Shown one piece after another: positions 7,212 through 14,246 of a stretch of DNA of 24,797 bases; position 1 is the stretch's first letter, and the number at the start of each line of letters is the position of its first letter. Where the stretch lies: contig JAICHN010000017.1 in the NCBI GenBank assembly GCA_025924845.1, positions 1-24,797 of the forward strand, written 5' to 3'. Made by a program: the position numbers and the translations under genes. Under the pieces are notes generated by a model that was not told the origin of the DNA, searched no databases, and saw nothing but the letters and a program-made list of their open reading frames with translations. Source of the DNA: Chloroflexota bacterium. GTDB taxonomy: Bacteria; Chloroflexota; UBA5177; JANWHV01.

Positions 7212-7814
7212 ATGCCTATCGACTCAAGGAACAGCGGCATCTATTTGGGCGTGCTCCTGGTCCTGGCCATCCTGTGGGCCACGGGGCGCCAAGGGGCGGC
7301 GCTCTACGCGCCCCGAGCGGTGAGTAATCTCCTCATGCTGCCCGTTCTAGCCATGATCTTCGACGGCTTCAACTCGGTGGCCGAGAGTCATCACTTGCAT
7401 ACCTACTATCAAGACACCAACACGCTTCGCGTGATCACCGGCACGTTGGCCGGGATGGCGCTCACTATCCTGGTCGTCCCGATCTATAATCGTCTGGTCT
7501 GGCACAACCCGGCCCCGGTTGCCGTTGCCGAGGACTATGGGGAGCTTTCCGGATTCGTGATCGTTGCCGTGCTCGTCATTCTGTCGCTGCAAGCCGCGCC
7601 GGCCGCGCTCTATTATCCCCTCTCCATTCTGAGCATCGCCGGTTTCCTGTGTACCATGGTGATGGTGAACAGTTGCGTACTGCTGGTGTCGCTGCGCCGT
7701 GAGCGTAGCGTGGCAAGCAATCGCGACCTCTTCATTCCGGCCCTGGCAGGGCTGGTCCTCACCTTTGGCGAGATCCTGCTTATTACCACGTGGCGCGCGT
7801 TCGCCCACGGCTAA
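7212..7814 (+). CDS. DUF2085-like integral membrane protein (N-terminus uncertain)
   Basis: The 200-residue ORF has about five hydrophobic segments. The signature is NSGIYLGVLL followed by MLPVLAMIFDGFNSVAE and TLRVITGTLAGMAL. It matches the DUF2085 pattern of GIYLG, then a DG-containing helix, then an xLRxxTGxxxGxA helix. Function is unknown. In the family as I recall it, a CHQ...PLCxRC stretch precedes GIYLG. Here the corresponding in-frame residues (CAQIPSHTITFQGRAM, then PIDSRNSGIYLG) begin upstream of ATG 7212, near 7167. The frame is open from 7122, but the stretch before 7212 has no ATG, GTG or TTG. CTG 7143 is the only plausible alternative start. The Cys of CxRC are Asp and Asn here. 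ATG 7212 itself lacks a good Shine-Dalgarno. Confidence 0.6.
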   Translation: MPIDSRNSGIYLGVLLVLAILWATGRQGAALYAPRAVSNLLMLPVLAMIFDGFNSVAESHHLHTYYQDTNTLRVITGTLAGMALTILVVPIYNRLVWHNPAPVAVAEDYGELSGFVIVAVLVILSLQAAPAALYYPLSILSIAGFLCTMVMVNSCVLLVSLRRERSVASNRDLFIPALAGLVLTFGEILLITTWRAFAHG

Positions 7815-7831
7815 TAGGGCGGACTGCTCCG

Positions 7832-7840
7832 TGGTATCTT
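7832..7840 (+). promoter_or_regulatory. extended -10 element upstream of guaB
   Basis: TGG-TATCTT (7832-7840) fits an extended -10 (TGnTAnnnT). It would start transcription near 7847, about 53 bases before guaB. No convincing -35 accompanies it. Confidence 0.3.
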
Positions 7841-7899
7841 TAAGTGCCGGCGGCCGATGCATCGATATGCTGTGCTCGTCATGGAGGAGATAACGCGAT

Positions 7900-9348
7900 A
7901 TGGCCACCTTTCGCCCCCAAGGACTGACCTACGATGACGTGCTGCTGGTACCTCGGCGCAGCGGCGTTGCCTCGCGGCGCCATGTAAGCACCAGCGCGCG
8001 CCTCTCGCGCGCGATCACCTTGAGCATTCCCATCGTCAGCGCCAACATGGATACGGTCACCGAGGCGCCGATGGCCGTGGCCATGGCACGGCAGGGCGGC
8101 ATTGGGATCATCCATCGCTTCATGTCGATCGAGCAGCATGTACGGCAGGTCCAGCAGGTGAAGCGAGCCCAGGGCGCCATAGTCGAGCAACCGTATACGG
8201 TGCAGCCCAGCCAGACCCTGGCCGAGGTTCGCCACCTCATGGTTGAACAGGCGGTCGGCGGCGTCCTGGTCGTTGACGAGCGCGAGCACCTGGTGGGCAT
8301 TCTCACCGCGCGCGATATCCGCTTCGCCACCGACCCCGCGCAGCCAATCTCCGAGCTGATGACGCCCAAGGCGCGGCTGATCACGGCCCGCCTCGGCATC
8401 GACACCGAACAAGCACGCGCCCTGCTCGATCAGCATAAGATCGAGAAGCTGCCCCTGGTTGACGAGTCGGGGCGACTGGCCGGGCTGATCACCAGTAAGG
8501 ACCTCTTGCAGGACAACCGGTACGGCAGCGCCGCCCGCGATGCCAAGGGCCACCTTCTGGTCGGAGCGGCGATCGGCGTGGTGGGCGATTATCTGGAGCG
8601 AGCGCAGGCGCTCTGGCAGGCGGGCGCCGACGTACTGGTGATCGACATCGCTCACGGTCATTCCGATCACGTGATCGCGGCCATCCGTAAGCTCAAGGCG
8701 CTGCCTCGCAACGGTGAGTTGATCGCGGGCAACGTGGCAACGGCCGAAGGGACCCGTGAACTGGCGGGCGAAGGGGTGGATGCGATAAAGGTTGGGGTGG
8801 GACCAGGCTCAATCTGCACCACCCGTATTGTCACCGGCTTTGGCGTCCCCCAGCTTACCGCAGTCCTGGAGTGCGCCGAGGAGGCCGCTCGCACCGGCAT
8901 CCCGATTATCGCGGATGGGGGAGTAAAGGCATCGGGCGACATCACTAAGGCACTGGCCGCGGGCGCCGGCACCGTGATGATCGGTAACTTGCTGGCCGGC
9001 ACGCGGGAGAGTCCCGGCTATACCGTGGTGCGGAACGGGCAACGTTACAAGATCGCTCGCGGCATGGCATCGTTGAGCGCCACGATCGGACGCAAAGAGC
9101 GTGAGCTCGGCGAGACGGCGAGCGACGACGGCTTTAACGAGGTGGTTCCCGAGGGTGTGGAAGCAGTGGTGCCCTATCGGGGCGATGTGACCGAGATCGT
9201 CTTCCAACTGGTGGGTGGACTGCGCTCGGGGATGAGCTACTGCGGCGTCCGATCGATCGCCGAACTCCAGCAAGAAGCGTTGTTCATGCCGATCACGGGG
9301 GCGGGGATGCGGGAGAGCATGCCGCACGACGTGCAGGTGATCGCCTAG
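7900..9348 (+). CDS. guaB: IMP dehydrogenase
   Basis: This enzyme oxidises IMP to XMP with NAD+, the committed step of GMP synthesis. It has 482 residues, the standard length. The N-terminal barrel part ([29 protein letters not shown]) is followed by two CBS regulatory domains (about 95-205). The barrel then resumes with IDIAHGHSD, and the catalytic loop [20 protein letters not shown] carries C306. [21 protein letters not shown] and the C-terminal flap and K+ site region follow. A strong Shine-Dalgarno (GGAGGAGATA, about 7882-7891) precedes ATG 7900. There are no other purine genes nearby. It is convergent with the DUF4097 gene across a 183-base gap. Confidence 0.97.
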   Translation: MATFRPQGLTYDDVLLVPRRSGVASRRHVSTSARLSRAITLSIPIVSANMDTVTEAPMAVAMARQGGIGIIHRFMSIEQHVRQVQQVKRAQGAIVEQPYTVQPSQTLAEVRHLMVEQAVGGVLVVDEREHLVGILTARDIRFATDPAQPISELMTPKARLITARLGIDTEQARALLDQHKIEKLPLVDESGRLAGLITSKDLLQDNRYGSAARDAKGHLLVGAAIGVVGDYLERAQALWQAGADVLVIDIAHGHSDHVIAAIRKLKALPRNGELIAGNVATAEGTRELAGEGVDAIKVGVGPGSICTTRIVTGFGVPQLTAVLECAEEAARTGIPIIADGGVKASGDITKALAAGAGTVMIGNLLAGTRESPGYTVVRNGQRYKIARGMASLSATIGRKERELGETASDDGFNEVVPEGVEAVVPYRGDVTEIVFQLVGGLRSGMSYCGVRSIAELQQEALFMPITGAGMRESMPHDVQVIA

Positions 9349-9531
9349 GATCACCCAGGTAACGGCTTTGCCCGTGGGGCGCCGGTGCTTCAGGGAGAAA
9401 CGTCAAAAGGTACGCAGGCCGCGAGAGGCGGCCCGCGTGCGGGATCTTCGTTCTGGGTCGGTCGGTCGTCACGGCCCGGTGGGCCCACGGCATATCGTTG
9501 GGTCATCTGGATTTACTCCTCTCGATGCCGA
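9349..9531. other. 183-base gap between convergent guaB and DUF4097 genes
   Basis: I see no gene here. There are small GC-rich dyads: GGCCGC/GCGGCC (9417-9422 and 9428-9433, 5-base loop) and a 10-bp palindrome GTGGGCCCAC (9479-9488). Either could help transcript ending, but neither has a clear T tract. Confidence 0.4.
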
Positions 9532-11001
9532 TCAGACGCTTACGCTCAACGACCGCAAAAGGGTTGACGCCTCCTCTACGGTAATCTCGCCCCGTTGCAG
9601 GCTTTCGAGCACTTTGAGGCGCGCATTTTCGGGAGGCTGCTCTCCCTCATGGCCGGTGTCCTCGGCAAGCTCCGGCTCCGGCTCTTTGCCATTCATATAC
9701 CGCTCCTCAGCACGAGATGCGCCAACTTGACCGAATGGGGCAGGCTCCCCGGCCCTGATTATGGGCGGCATGGCCGGAATGGGGGAGATTGGTGAAGTCG
9801 GGGAAGGCGACGGGACGGGATCGAAGGGCGGCGGTGCCGGCATGGCAGGCGAGAAGTCTCGCGCGGGCGAGGTGCCGGTGGCCTCCTCACGCTGGGTGCC
9901 GCGCGACGGACGTTCGCTATCCCGGCGGTTAATGGTGATATCCCCGGCCCCTGTGCGGAGTTCAATATCGATCGTGCCGTCGCCGATCTTCCCCACGTAA
10001 CGCGAACCACCATGTGACTGCGGCCCCTGCTTGCCGACCATGACCAACGGGAACTCCGAGTTGATACTGCCCATGCGGGTGATCGCCTGCAATCTGGCCC
10101 CAGGCGGATTGGCGATGGCCAGTCGAATATCTCCCGATCCGGTGATCAGGTTGTGCCTCGTGCCATGGAGGATGCTCGTACACTCAACGTCGCCCGAACC
10201 AGTCCGCGCCTCCAACCGGTCCACGTAACCGCCGCTCAATTCAATGTCGCCGGAACCAGTCGAGACCTGGAACGAGGCTGAATCGTCCACCTCAATGCTC
10301 ACGTCACCCGAGCCCGTATGCATCTCCCAGGGGCCGGTCAGCCTTCGGCCTTCAATGTCGCCCGAACCCGTGTGGACAGCGCCTCCCTCAACGCACTCCT
10401 CCAGTTCTACATCGCCCATGCCGCTGTGGGCACGCACGGGACCACGAAAACCCTTAATCTCGATGTCCCCCTTGCCGGAGCGCGCCTCCAGGGTTCCTCC
10501 GGCATCCCTGACCTGGATATCTCCCAGGTGGTTGTGAAGGACGAACTCACCCTTCAGACCGTCCACGGTAAGGTCGCCGCGGCTGCTCTGGATCTCGATG
10601 CGAGGCATCTCCAACACGACAGGCACTCCCACCCAAACACGGCCCTGCGAGGAGCCGAAAGGGAAATCGCCTCGGAAGATGCCGTTCACGGCCTGACCGA
10701 CCACCGTATTGATAAAGGTGCCTAGATCCGCCAGATCCGGCCCGCCAAACGGCGACGAATCGTCTTCACTACGGTTGTCCTCCATGTCTACCCGGCGCTT
10801 GGCCTGCATGCCTTCGCGGCCACGTCCGGCGCCGCCCCGAATGACTACCCTATCGCCCGAGCGTTCGACCGCCACGCCTTCGGCACACTCCACGATCAGT
10901 TCGTCACCTTCAACCCGTGACAGCTGAATCGTCCCCTGGTGCAAATGGACAGTCAGTGCGCGTACGCCCTGTGCCGGTAGCCGATGCTTGGTCGTGTCCA
11001 T
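9532..11001 (-). CDS. DUF4097 beta-solenoid protein with C-terminal SHOCT-like helix
   Basis: The 489-residue protein is of the DUF4097 (putative adhesin, YvlB/LiaX-like) type. After an N-terminal beta domain, residues about 130-360 form a right-handed-solenoid-like array. At least eight turns end in GxGDI/V (SRGDL, HLGDI, GKGDI, GMGDV, GSGDI, GSGDV, GSGDI and more). A Pro/Ser-rich linker follows (about 370-435), then a charged stretch. The C-terminal helical motif is LKVLESLQRGEITVEEASTL, typical of SHOCT-like domains. There is no signal peptide or membrane helix. ATG 11001 overlaps the stop of the DUF2089 gene by one base (TGATG), and GGAGGA lies just upstream. Relatives are linked to envelope-stress responses. 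The function here is inferred only from family and neighbour. Confidence 0.85.
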   Translation of the reverse strand: MDTTKHRLPAQGVRALTVHLHQGTIQLSRVEGDELIVECAEGVAVERSGDRVVIRGGAGRGREGMQAKRRVDMEDNRSEDDSSPFGGPDLADLGTFINTVVGQAVNGIFRGDFPFGSSQGRVWVGVPVVLEMPRIEIQSSRGDLTVDGLKGEFVLHNHLGDIQVRDAGGTLEARSGKGDIEIKGFRGPVRAHSGMGDVELEECVEGGAVHTGSGDIEGRRLTGPWEMHTGSGDVSIEVDDSASFQVSTGSGDIELSGGYVDRLEARTGSGDVECTSILHGTRHNLITGSGDIRLAIANPPGARLQAITRMGSINSEFPLVMVGKQGPQSHGGSRYVGKIGDGTIDIELRTGAGDITINRRDSERPSRGTQREEATGTSPARDFSPAMPAPPPFDPVPSPSPTSPISPIPAMPPIIRAGEPAPFGQVGASRAEERYMNGKEPEPELAEDTGHEGEQPPENARLKVLESLQRGEITVEEASTLLRSLSVSV

Positions 11002-11384
11002 CAGTCCTCCTCCGTCTCCCTGGCCAGGGCTTGCAGCTGATTCAGTGCATCCTGGGCACTCAGTTGTCCTGCCGCCACCTTCCGCAGTACCTCATCGCGC
11101 CCGCCCGCCGGCGGGGCATCCGGACGATGATGCAGCAGACGTACGATTTCTTCCAGCTTGTTGCGCACGGTTGGATAGGAGATGCCCAGGGCCTTCTCCA
11201 TTTCGGACAGATTGCCGCGACGCTCCACGAAGAGCAGCAAGAAAGTGCTCTGCTCGGCGGTGAGCCGGCAGAATGCGCACGGTTCGAAGCCGCCCTTCAT
11301 CTCCATGCGGCACTTGTTACACCGCAAGCCCGTAATGTGCAGCGAACCGGCGCAGGCCGGACATTCTTCCAATATCTTCCGCAT
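11001..11384 (-). CDS. DUF2089 family putative transcriptional regulator
   Basis: The 127-residue protein has an N-terminal zinc ribbon formed by CPAC and CNKC, with an additional CAFC (C8/C11, C22/C25, then C36/C39). A helix-turn-helix-like segment follows (LSEMEKALGISYPTVRNKLEEIVRLL). The C-terminal SHOCT-like helix pair is DEVLRKVAAGQLSAQDALNQLQ. This is the DUF2089 order. The HTH strongly suggests DNA binding. The C-terminal motif resembles the one closing the DUF4097 partner, so the two may interact through it (inference). It is the first gene of a two-gene operon, with AAGGAGGGG at 11388-11396 and a promoter candidate upstream. Autoregulation is plausible. Confidence 0.88.
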   Translation of the reverse strand: MRKILEECPACAGSLHITGLRCNKCRMEMKGGFEPCAFCRLTAEQSTFLLLFVERRGNLSEMEKALGISYPTVRNKLEEIVRLLHHRPDAPPAGGRDEVLRKVAAGQLSAQDALNQLQALARETEED

Positions 11385-11403
11385 TCACCCCTCCTTACCT
11401 GCT

Positions 11404-11432
11404 ACTCTAGCGCAAAAGATTGGAAAAATCAA
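11404..11432 (-). promoter_or_regulatory. candidate promoter of the DUF2089-DUF4097 operon
   Basis: On the minus strand, TTGATT (11432-11427) and TAGAGT (11409-11404) are separated by exactly 17 bases, each 4/6 to consensus. Transcription would start near 11397, placing the strong Shine-Dalgarno at the very 5' end. The region is AT-rich and includes a TCTATCTAT repeat just upstream that could be an operator. Confidence 0.45.
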
Positions 11433-11492
11433 TAGATAGATAAGAGAATTCAATTATTCGACCGAGCTGGATTGGAGGCGTCCCCCCTTTAT

Positions 11493-11537
11493 AACCGAAG
11501 AGCCAGGTTCCTCACCGGGGAACCTGGCTCTTCGGTT
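11493..11537. terminator. perfect 19-bp stem-loop
   Basis: The arms 11493-11511 and 11519-11537 are exactly complementary, with a 7-base loop (TCACCGG). The motif is CCGAAGAGCCAGGTTCC and its reverse. It lies downstream of the minus-strand ORF 11665-12093 and upstream of the DUF2089 promoter, so it most likely ends or insulates that transcript. Neither side has a clean T tract. On the plus strand it is preceded by CCCTTTATA. Confidence 0.6.
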
Positions 11538-11664
11538 AGTTGTGAATGAGTCGAGCGGAGGCAGTCCCTCTGAGCTCGCGGACCTTGGCTATTCAATTAC
11601 GCGGCCTGTCTAAAAAGAGGCCCTCAACCGGTTTTCGAATCGCGCGGTACGCGAGATTTGACTT

Positions 11665-12093
11665 CTAGATCTGGCCCAGTTCGGTGATCACGCGCTCGTA
11701 CGCCATCAGGAAGTCACGCTTCAGGGGGATAATGGGGATACCCATCTCGTTCAGGATGGGCGCCAGATGCCGCTCGCGGGCATAATAGAACGCCGTGACA
11801 CCAGGCCACGTGACCACCGCCGTGCTCGCCGGAACATCACTCCGTCGCAGTTCAAAACTGCCGAACGGCCCCATGGCCGCGTAGCTGCCAAACGCGGCAA
11901 GCTCCGCCTCCGTCCGCTCCACTAACCCAGCCAGAAGCGGTTCCGGAATCACCACGTAGCCGTCAAATTCGCCGGCAAAGCGGCCATCGGCCGGCAACAC
12001 AATGGGCGGTTCTTGCTCGGTTTCGGGTAGGCTGGGAAGGGTGTCATCCGGCCAGGATAGGCCGGGGGCGGGGACTTGCGACAAATCATTCAA
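11665..12093 (-). CDS. uncharacterised 142-residue protein
   Basis: I do not recognise the family. The start was placed at TTG 12093 because GGAGGAAA (12108-12101) lies 7 bases upstream and codon usage becomes gene-like there. The open frame continues to 12357, but its N-terminal part looks non-coding. The product begins with a Pro-rich acidic region (LNDLSQVPAPGLSWPDDTLPSL). It continues with a mixed alpha/beta region (GRFAGEFDGYVVIPEPLLAGL, VERTEAELAAFGSYAAMG). A conserved-looking C-terminus has ERHLAPILNEMGIPIIPLKRDF. There is no signal peptide, membrane helix or catalytic motif. It is divergent from groEL across 416 bases. Confidence 0.55.
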   Translation of the reverse strand: MNDLSQVPAPGLSWPDDTLPSLPETEQEPPIVLPADGRFAGEFDGYVVIPEPLLAGLVERTEAELAAFGSYAAMGPFGSFELRRSDVPASTAVVTWPGVTAFYYARERHLAPILNEMGIPIIPLKRDFLMAYERVITELGQI

Positions 12094-12251
12094 CGTGAGC
12101 TTTCCTCCGAAGTGTGTAGCGCGGCTAGACCAACCCCGTAGGGGGCCGTACCCTAACTGTACACCGTATAAGACATGCCGTCTCCCGGCAAGCCGCATGA
12201 GCGATACTGTCGGTGAATTGGCACGCGCGTCGCCGGCGGAGCGATCTTCTT

Positions 12252-12320
12252 GGAAGCGCGAGCGTCTCGCTCGTCCTCGTTGATCGTGATGACGGGGACG
12301 AGCAAGATTCTCGCGCTCCC
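12252..12320. repeat. long imperfect inverted repeat
   Basis: The arms 12252-12279 and 12293-12320 (28 bases each) match at 23 of 28 positions around a 13-base loop. It contains the core GCGCGAG/CTCGCGC and GCTCGTCC/GGACGAGC. It could fold as RNA on either strand. There is no T tract after either arm. Its role is unknown. Confidence 0.6.
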
Positions 12321-12362
12321 AGTGGTCTGAGCTTGGTCCTTTCGGCAACAGCATCATGAGTG

Positions 12363-12372
12363 CGACGCGTCG
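12363..12372. promoter_or_regulatory. putative operator, dyad copy 1
   Basis: This is a perfect 10-bp palindrome, CGACGCGTCG, centred about 50 bases upstream of the predicted groEL transcription start, just upstream of the -35. The same palindrome recurs at 12434-12443. With one flanking base on each side, the two copies are exact reverse complements over 12 bases. Confidence 0.45.
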
Positions 12373-12381
12373 TGCACATAC

Positions 12382-12410
12382 TGCACAATAACGGCCGGTT
12401 TCGCTATCCT
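12382..12410 (+). promoter_or_regulatory. candidate groEL promoter
   Basis: TGCACA (12382-12387, 4/6) and TATCCT (12405-12410, 4/6) are separated by 17 bases, with a predicted start near 12417 and a leader of about 93 bases. The GCTATCCT context also occurs at 3171-3178, and GCTATAAT occurs at 14201-14208. Confidence 0.45.
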
Positions 12411-12433
12411 TTATGAGGATCCACGGGCGGGAA

Positions 12434-12443
12434 CGACGCGTCG
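12434..12443. promoter_or_regulatory. putative operator, dyad copy 2
   Basis: This is the second perfect CGACGCGTCG palindrome, centred about 22 bases downstream of the predicted groEL start and 71 bases from copy 1. Confidence 0.45.
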
Positions 12444-12509
12444 CGTCCTATACCTCGCTCCGGGTGACAGGTAGTAGAGGCTGTTTGACAAAAGAGGAGA
12501 ATCGCATTC

Positions 12510-14114
12510 GTGGGCAAGCAACTGATCTATGACGAAGAGGCACGCGAGGCGCTCAAACGAGGGATTAATACCCTGGCCGGAGCAGTCAAGGTGACGCTCG
12601 GGCCTAAGGGGCGGAACGTCGCCATCGGCAAAAAGTTCGGCTCGCCGGTGATCACCCATGACGGGGTGACCATTGCCAAGGAGATCGAGCTGGCCGATAC
12701 GCTCGAGAACATGGGCGCGCAACTCCTCAAGCAAGCCGCCAGCAAGACAAACGACGTGGCGGGCGACGGCACCACCACCGCGACCATTCTGGCCCAGGCC
12801 ATTGTAAACGAAGGCATTCGATCCGTGGTGGCAGGGGCTAATCCCATGATCCTCAAACAGGGTATCGCCCTCGGCACCGCCGCTGTTGTGGCGCGCATCC
12901 GAGAGATGAGCCAACCAGTGTCCGGCCGTGAAGGCGTGTCGCAAATTGCCGCCATTTCCTCCGGCGACCCGGCCATCGGCGATCTGATCGGCGAGGTGAT
13001 GGACAAGGTGGGCGGCAACGGCGTGGTCACGGTCGAGGAAGCCCAGGGAATCACCACCGAGATCGAATATACCGAGGGCATGAACCTGGATCGGGGGTAT
13101 ATCTCCCCCCATTTCGTTACCGACCAGGAACGGCTGGAGGCGGTAATTGAACATCCCTCTATCCTGATCACCGACAAGAAAATCAGCGCCGTGGCCGATA
13201 TTCTGCCCATCCTCGAGCAAGTGGCGACCAGCGGCAAGCGCGAAATCGTGATCATCGCCGAGGATGTGGATGGCGAGGCGCTGGCTACCCTGGTGGTGAA
13301 CAAACTGCGCGGTATCGTCAACTCGGTGGCGATCAAGGCGCCCGGCTTCGGCGACCGACGTAAGGAAATGCTGCGCGACATCGCTATTCTCACCGGCGGC
13401 ACCGTGATCAGTGATGAGACCGGTGCGCGCCTCGACAACGTCACCCTTCGCGACCTTGGCGGCGCCACCCGCGTGATCGCCCAGAAGGAATCCACCGTGA
13501 TCGTGGGCGGCAGCGGCGACCCGGCCGAAATCAAGGGCCGGGTTGAGCAGATCAAGACCCAGATCGCGGACACCACGAGCGACTACGACCGCGAGAAGCT
13601 GCAAGAACGGATGGCCAAGCTGGCCGGCGGGGTCGGCGTGATTCGCGCCGGCGCGGGCAGCGAGGTGGAGCTGAAGGAAAAGAAAGCTCGCGTGGAAGAT
13701 GCCCTTTCCGCCGCGCGCGCCGCCCTGGAGGAAGGCATCGTGCCCGGTGGTGGGGTCGCGTTCCTGGTGGCAGCCGCCGCTCTGGATAACGTCAAGGCGG
13801 TGGGCGATGCGTGGATTGGGGTTGATCTACTTCGCCGCGCGCTGGAGGAGCCGACCCGTCAGATCGCGCACAACGGCGGCGAGGACGGCTCGGTCGTGCT
13901 GAACGAAATTCGCCGTCGTCAAGCCGCGGCCAAGAGCCAGACGATCGGCTACAATATGGTGAGCGGTCGCTATGAAGACCTGGTGGAGGTGGGCGTGATC
14001 GACCCCGCCAAAGTGACGCGTACTGCCCTGGAGAACGCTTCCAGCATCGCTCAGATGATTCTCACCACCGAGACGCTGGTGGCGGACGCTGAGAAGAAGG
14101 AAGACGAGCACTAA
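12510..14114 (+). CDS. groEL: chaperonin GroEL (60 kDa)
   Basis: This is the ATP-driven double-ring chaperonin for protein folding. The 534 residues span the whole family: N-terminal equatorial domain ([14 protein letters not shown]), ATPase loop GDGTTTAT with D86, apical domain ([32 protein letters not shown]), hinge and ATP site [11 protein letters not shown], and the late [13 protein letters not shown] segment. The C-terminus ends in a short charged tail (DAEKKEDEH) and lacks the usual Gly-Gly-Met repeats. No groES is adjacent in the window. Both facts suggest either a secondary GroEL paralogue or a split groES/groEL arrangement. The start is GTG, with AGAGGAGA at 12491-12498. Confidence 0.95.
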   Translation: MGKQLIYDEEAREALKRGINTLAGAVKVTLGPKGRNVAIGKKFGSPVITHDGVTIAKEIELADTLENMGAQLLKQAASKTNDVAGDGTTTATILAQAIVNEGIRSVVAGANPMILKQGIALGTAAVVARIREMSQPVSGREGVSQIAAISSGDPAIGDLIGEVMDKVGGNGVVTVEEAQGITTEIEYTEGMNLDRGYISPHFVTDQERLEAVIEHPSILITDKKISAVADILPILEQVATSGKREIVIIAEDVDGEALATLVVNKLRGIVNSVAIKAPGFGDRRKEMLRDIAILTGGTVISDETGARLDNVTLRDLGGATRVIAQKESTVIVGGSGDPAEIKGRVEQIKTQIADTTSDYDREKLQERMAKLAGGVGVIRAGAGSEVELKEKKARVEDALSAARAALEEGIVPGGGVAFLVAAAALDNVKAVGDAWIGVDLLRRALEEPTRQIAHNGGEDGSVVLNEIRRRQAAAKSQTIGYNMVSGRYEDLVEVGVIDPAKVTRTALENASSIAQMILTTETLVADAEKKEDEH

Positions 14115-14126
14115 CAAAGAGGTCGG

Positions 14127-14177
14127 ACGAAAGGGAAGGAGGAGGTCGTAAAGTACGACCTCCTCCTTCCCTTTCGT
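14127..14177 (+). terminator. strong intrinsic terminator of groEL
   Basis: A perfect 24-bp stem (14127-14150 with 14154-14177, 3-base loop AAG) is followed by a T-rich tail (TTCTTGCTT). It begins 12 bases after the groEL stop. The tail overlaps the -35 region of the next promoter. Confidence 0.9.
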
Positions 14178-14180
14178 TTC

Positions 14181-14208
14181 TTGCTTACCGTGCCCAGGTC
14201 GCTATAAT
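14181..14208 (+). promoter_or_regulatory. promoter of the MarR gene
   Basis: A perfect -10 TATAAT (14203-14208) lies 16 bases after TTGCTT (14181-14186, 3/6). The predicted start is near 14215. The -35 lies in the T-rich tail of the groEL terminator. Confidence 0.6.
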
Positions 14209-14246
14209 AACCCCAGCCACCCATGCTCGTATGTCACGGAAACGCG

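Larger units (their letters stand above)
11385..11664. other. 280-base gap between DUF2089 operon and the 142-residue ORF
   Basis: This gap contains the AT-rich promoter region (about 11400-11460), a perfect 19-bp hairpin (11493-11537) and a short TCGCG/CGCGA stem (11640-11654). There is a further weak stem, GGCCT/AGGCC (near 11603-11622), enclosing a run of A on the plus strand (T on the minus strand). I see no coding region or tRNA. Confidence 0.5.
12094..12509. other. 416-base divergent intergenic region upstream of groEL
   Basis: This region holds the leader of the minus-strand gene, a long imperfect hairpin (12252-12320), two copies of the palindrome CGACGCGTCG and a groEL promoter candidate. 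CIRCE (TTAGCACTC-N9-GAGTGCTAA) is absent. A TTGACA at 12485-12490 abuts the groEL Shine-Dalgarno and is too close to serve groEL. Confidence 0.5.

Noticed and set aside
11620..11664. TTTTCGAATC, resembling a tRNA T-loop
   Set aside because: No matching acceptor, D or anticodon stems can be built around it, and no CCA end is present.
12094..12330. Possible T-box riboswitch (GGACGAG and AGGGTACGG stretches on the minus strand)
   Set aside because: The T-box sequence, specifier stem and antiterminator could not be found, and the downstream gene is not an aminoacyl-tRNA or amino-acid gene.
12094..12357. N-terminal extension of the minus-strand ORF 11665-12357
   Set aside because: It has low-complexity Arg-rich translation, covers the long hairpin, and has no ribosome binding site. 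The site at 12101-12108 points to TTG 12093.
12484..12490. TTGACA just before groEL as its -35 box
   Set aside because: It lies only about 20 bases before the start codon, within the ribosome-binding region. No -10 can fit before the gene.
12411..13604. Long minus-strand open frame opposite groEL
   Set aside because: It is an antisense shadow. Its His/Gly/Asp-rich translation mirrors groEL codons and has no start signal.
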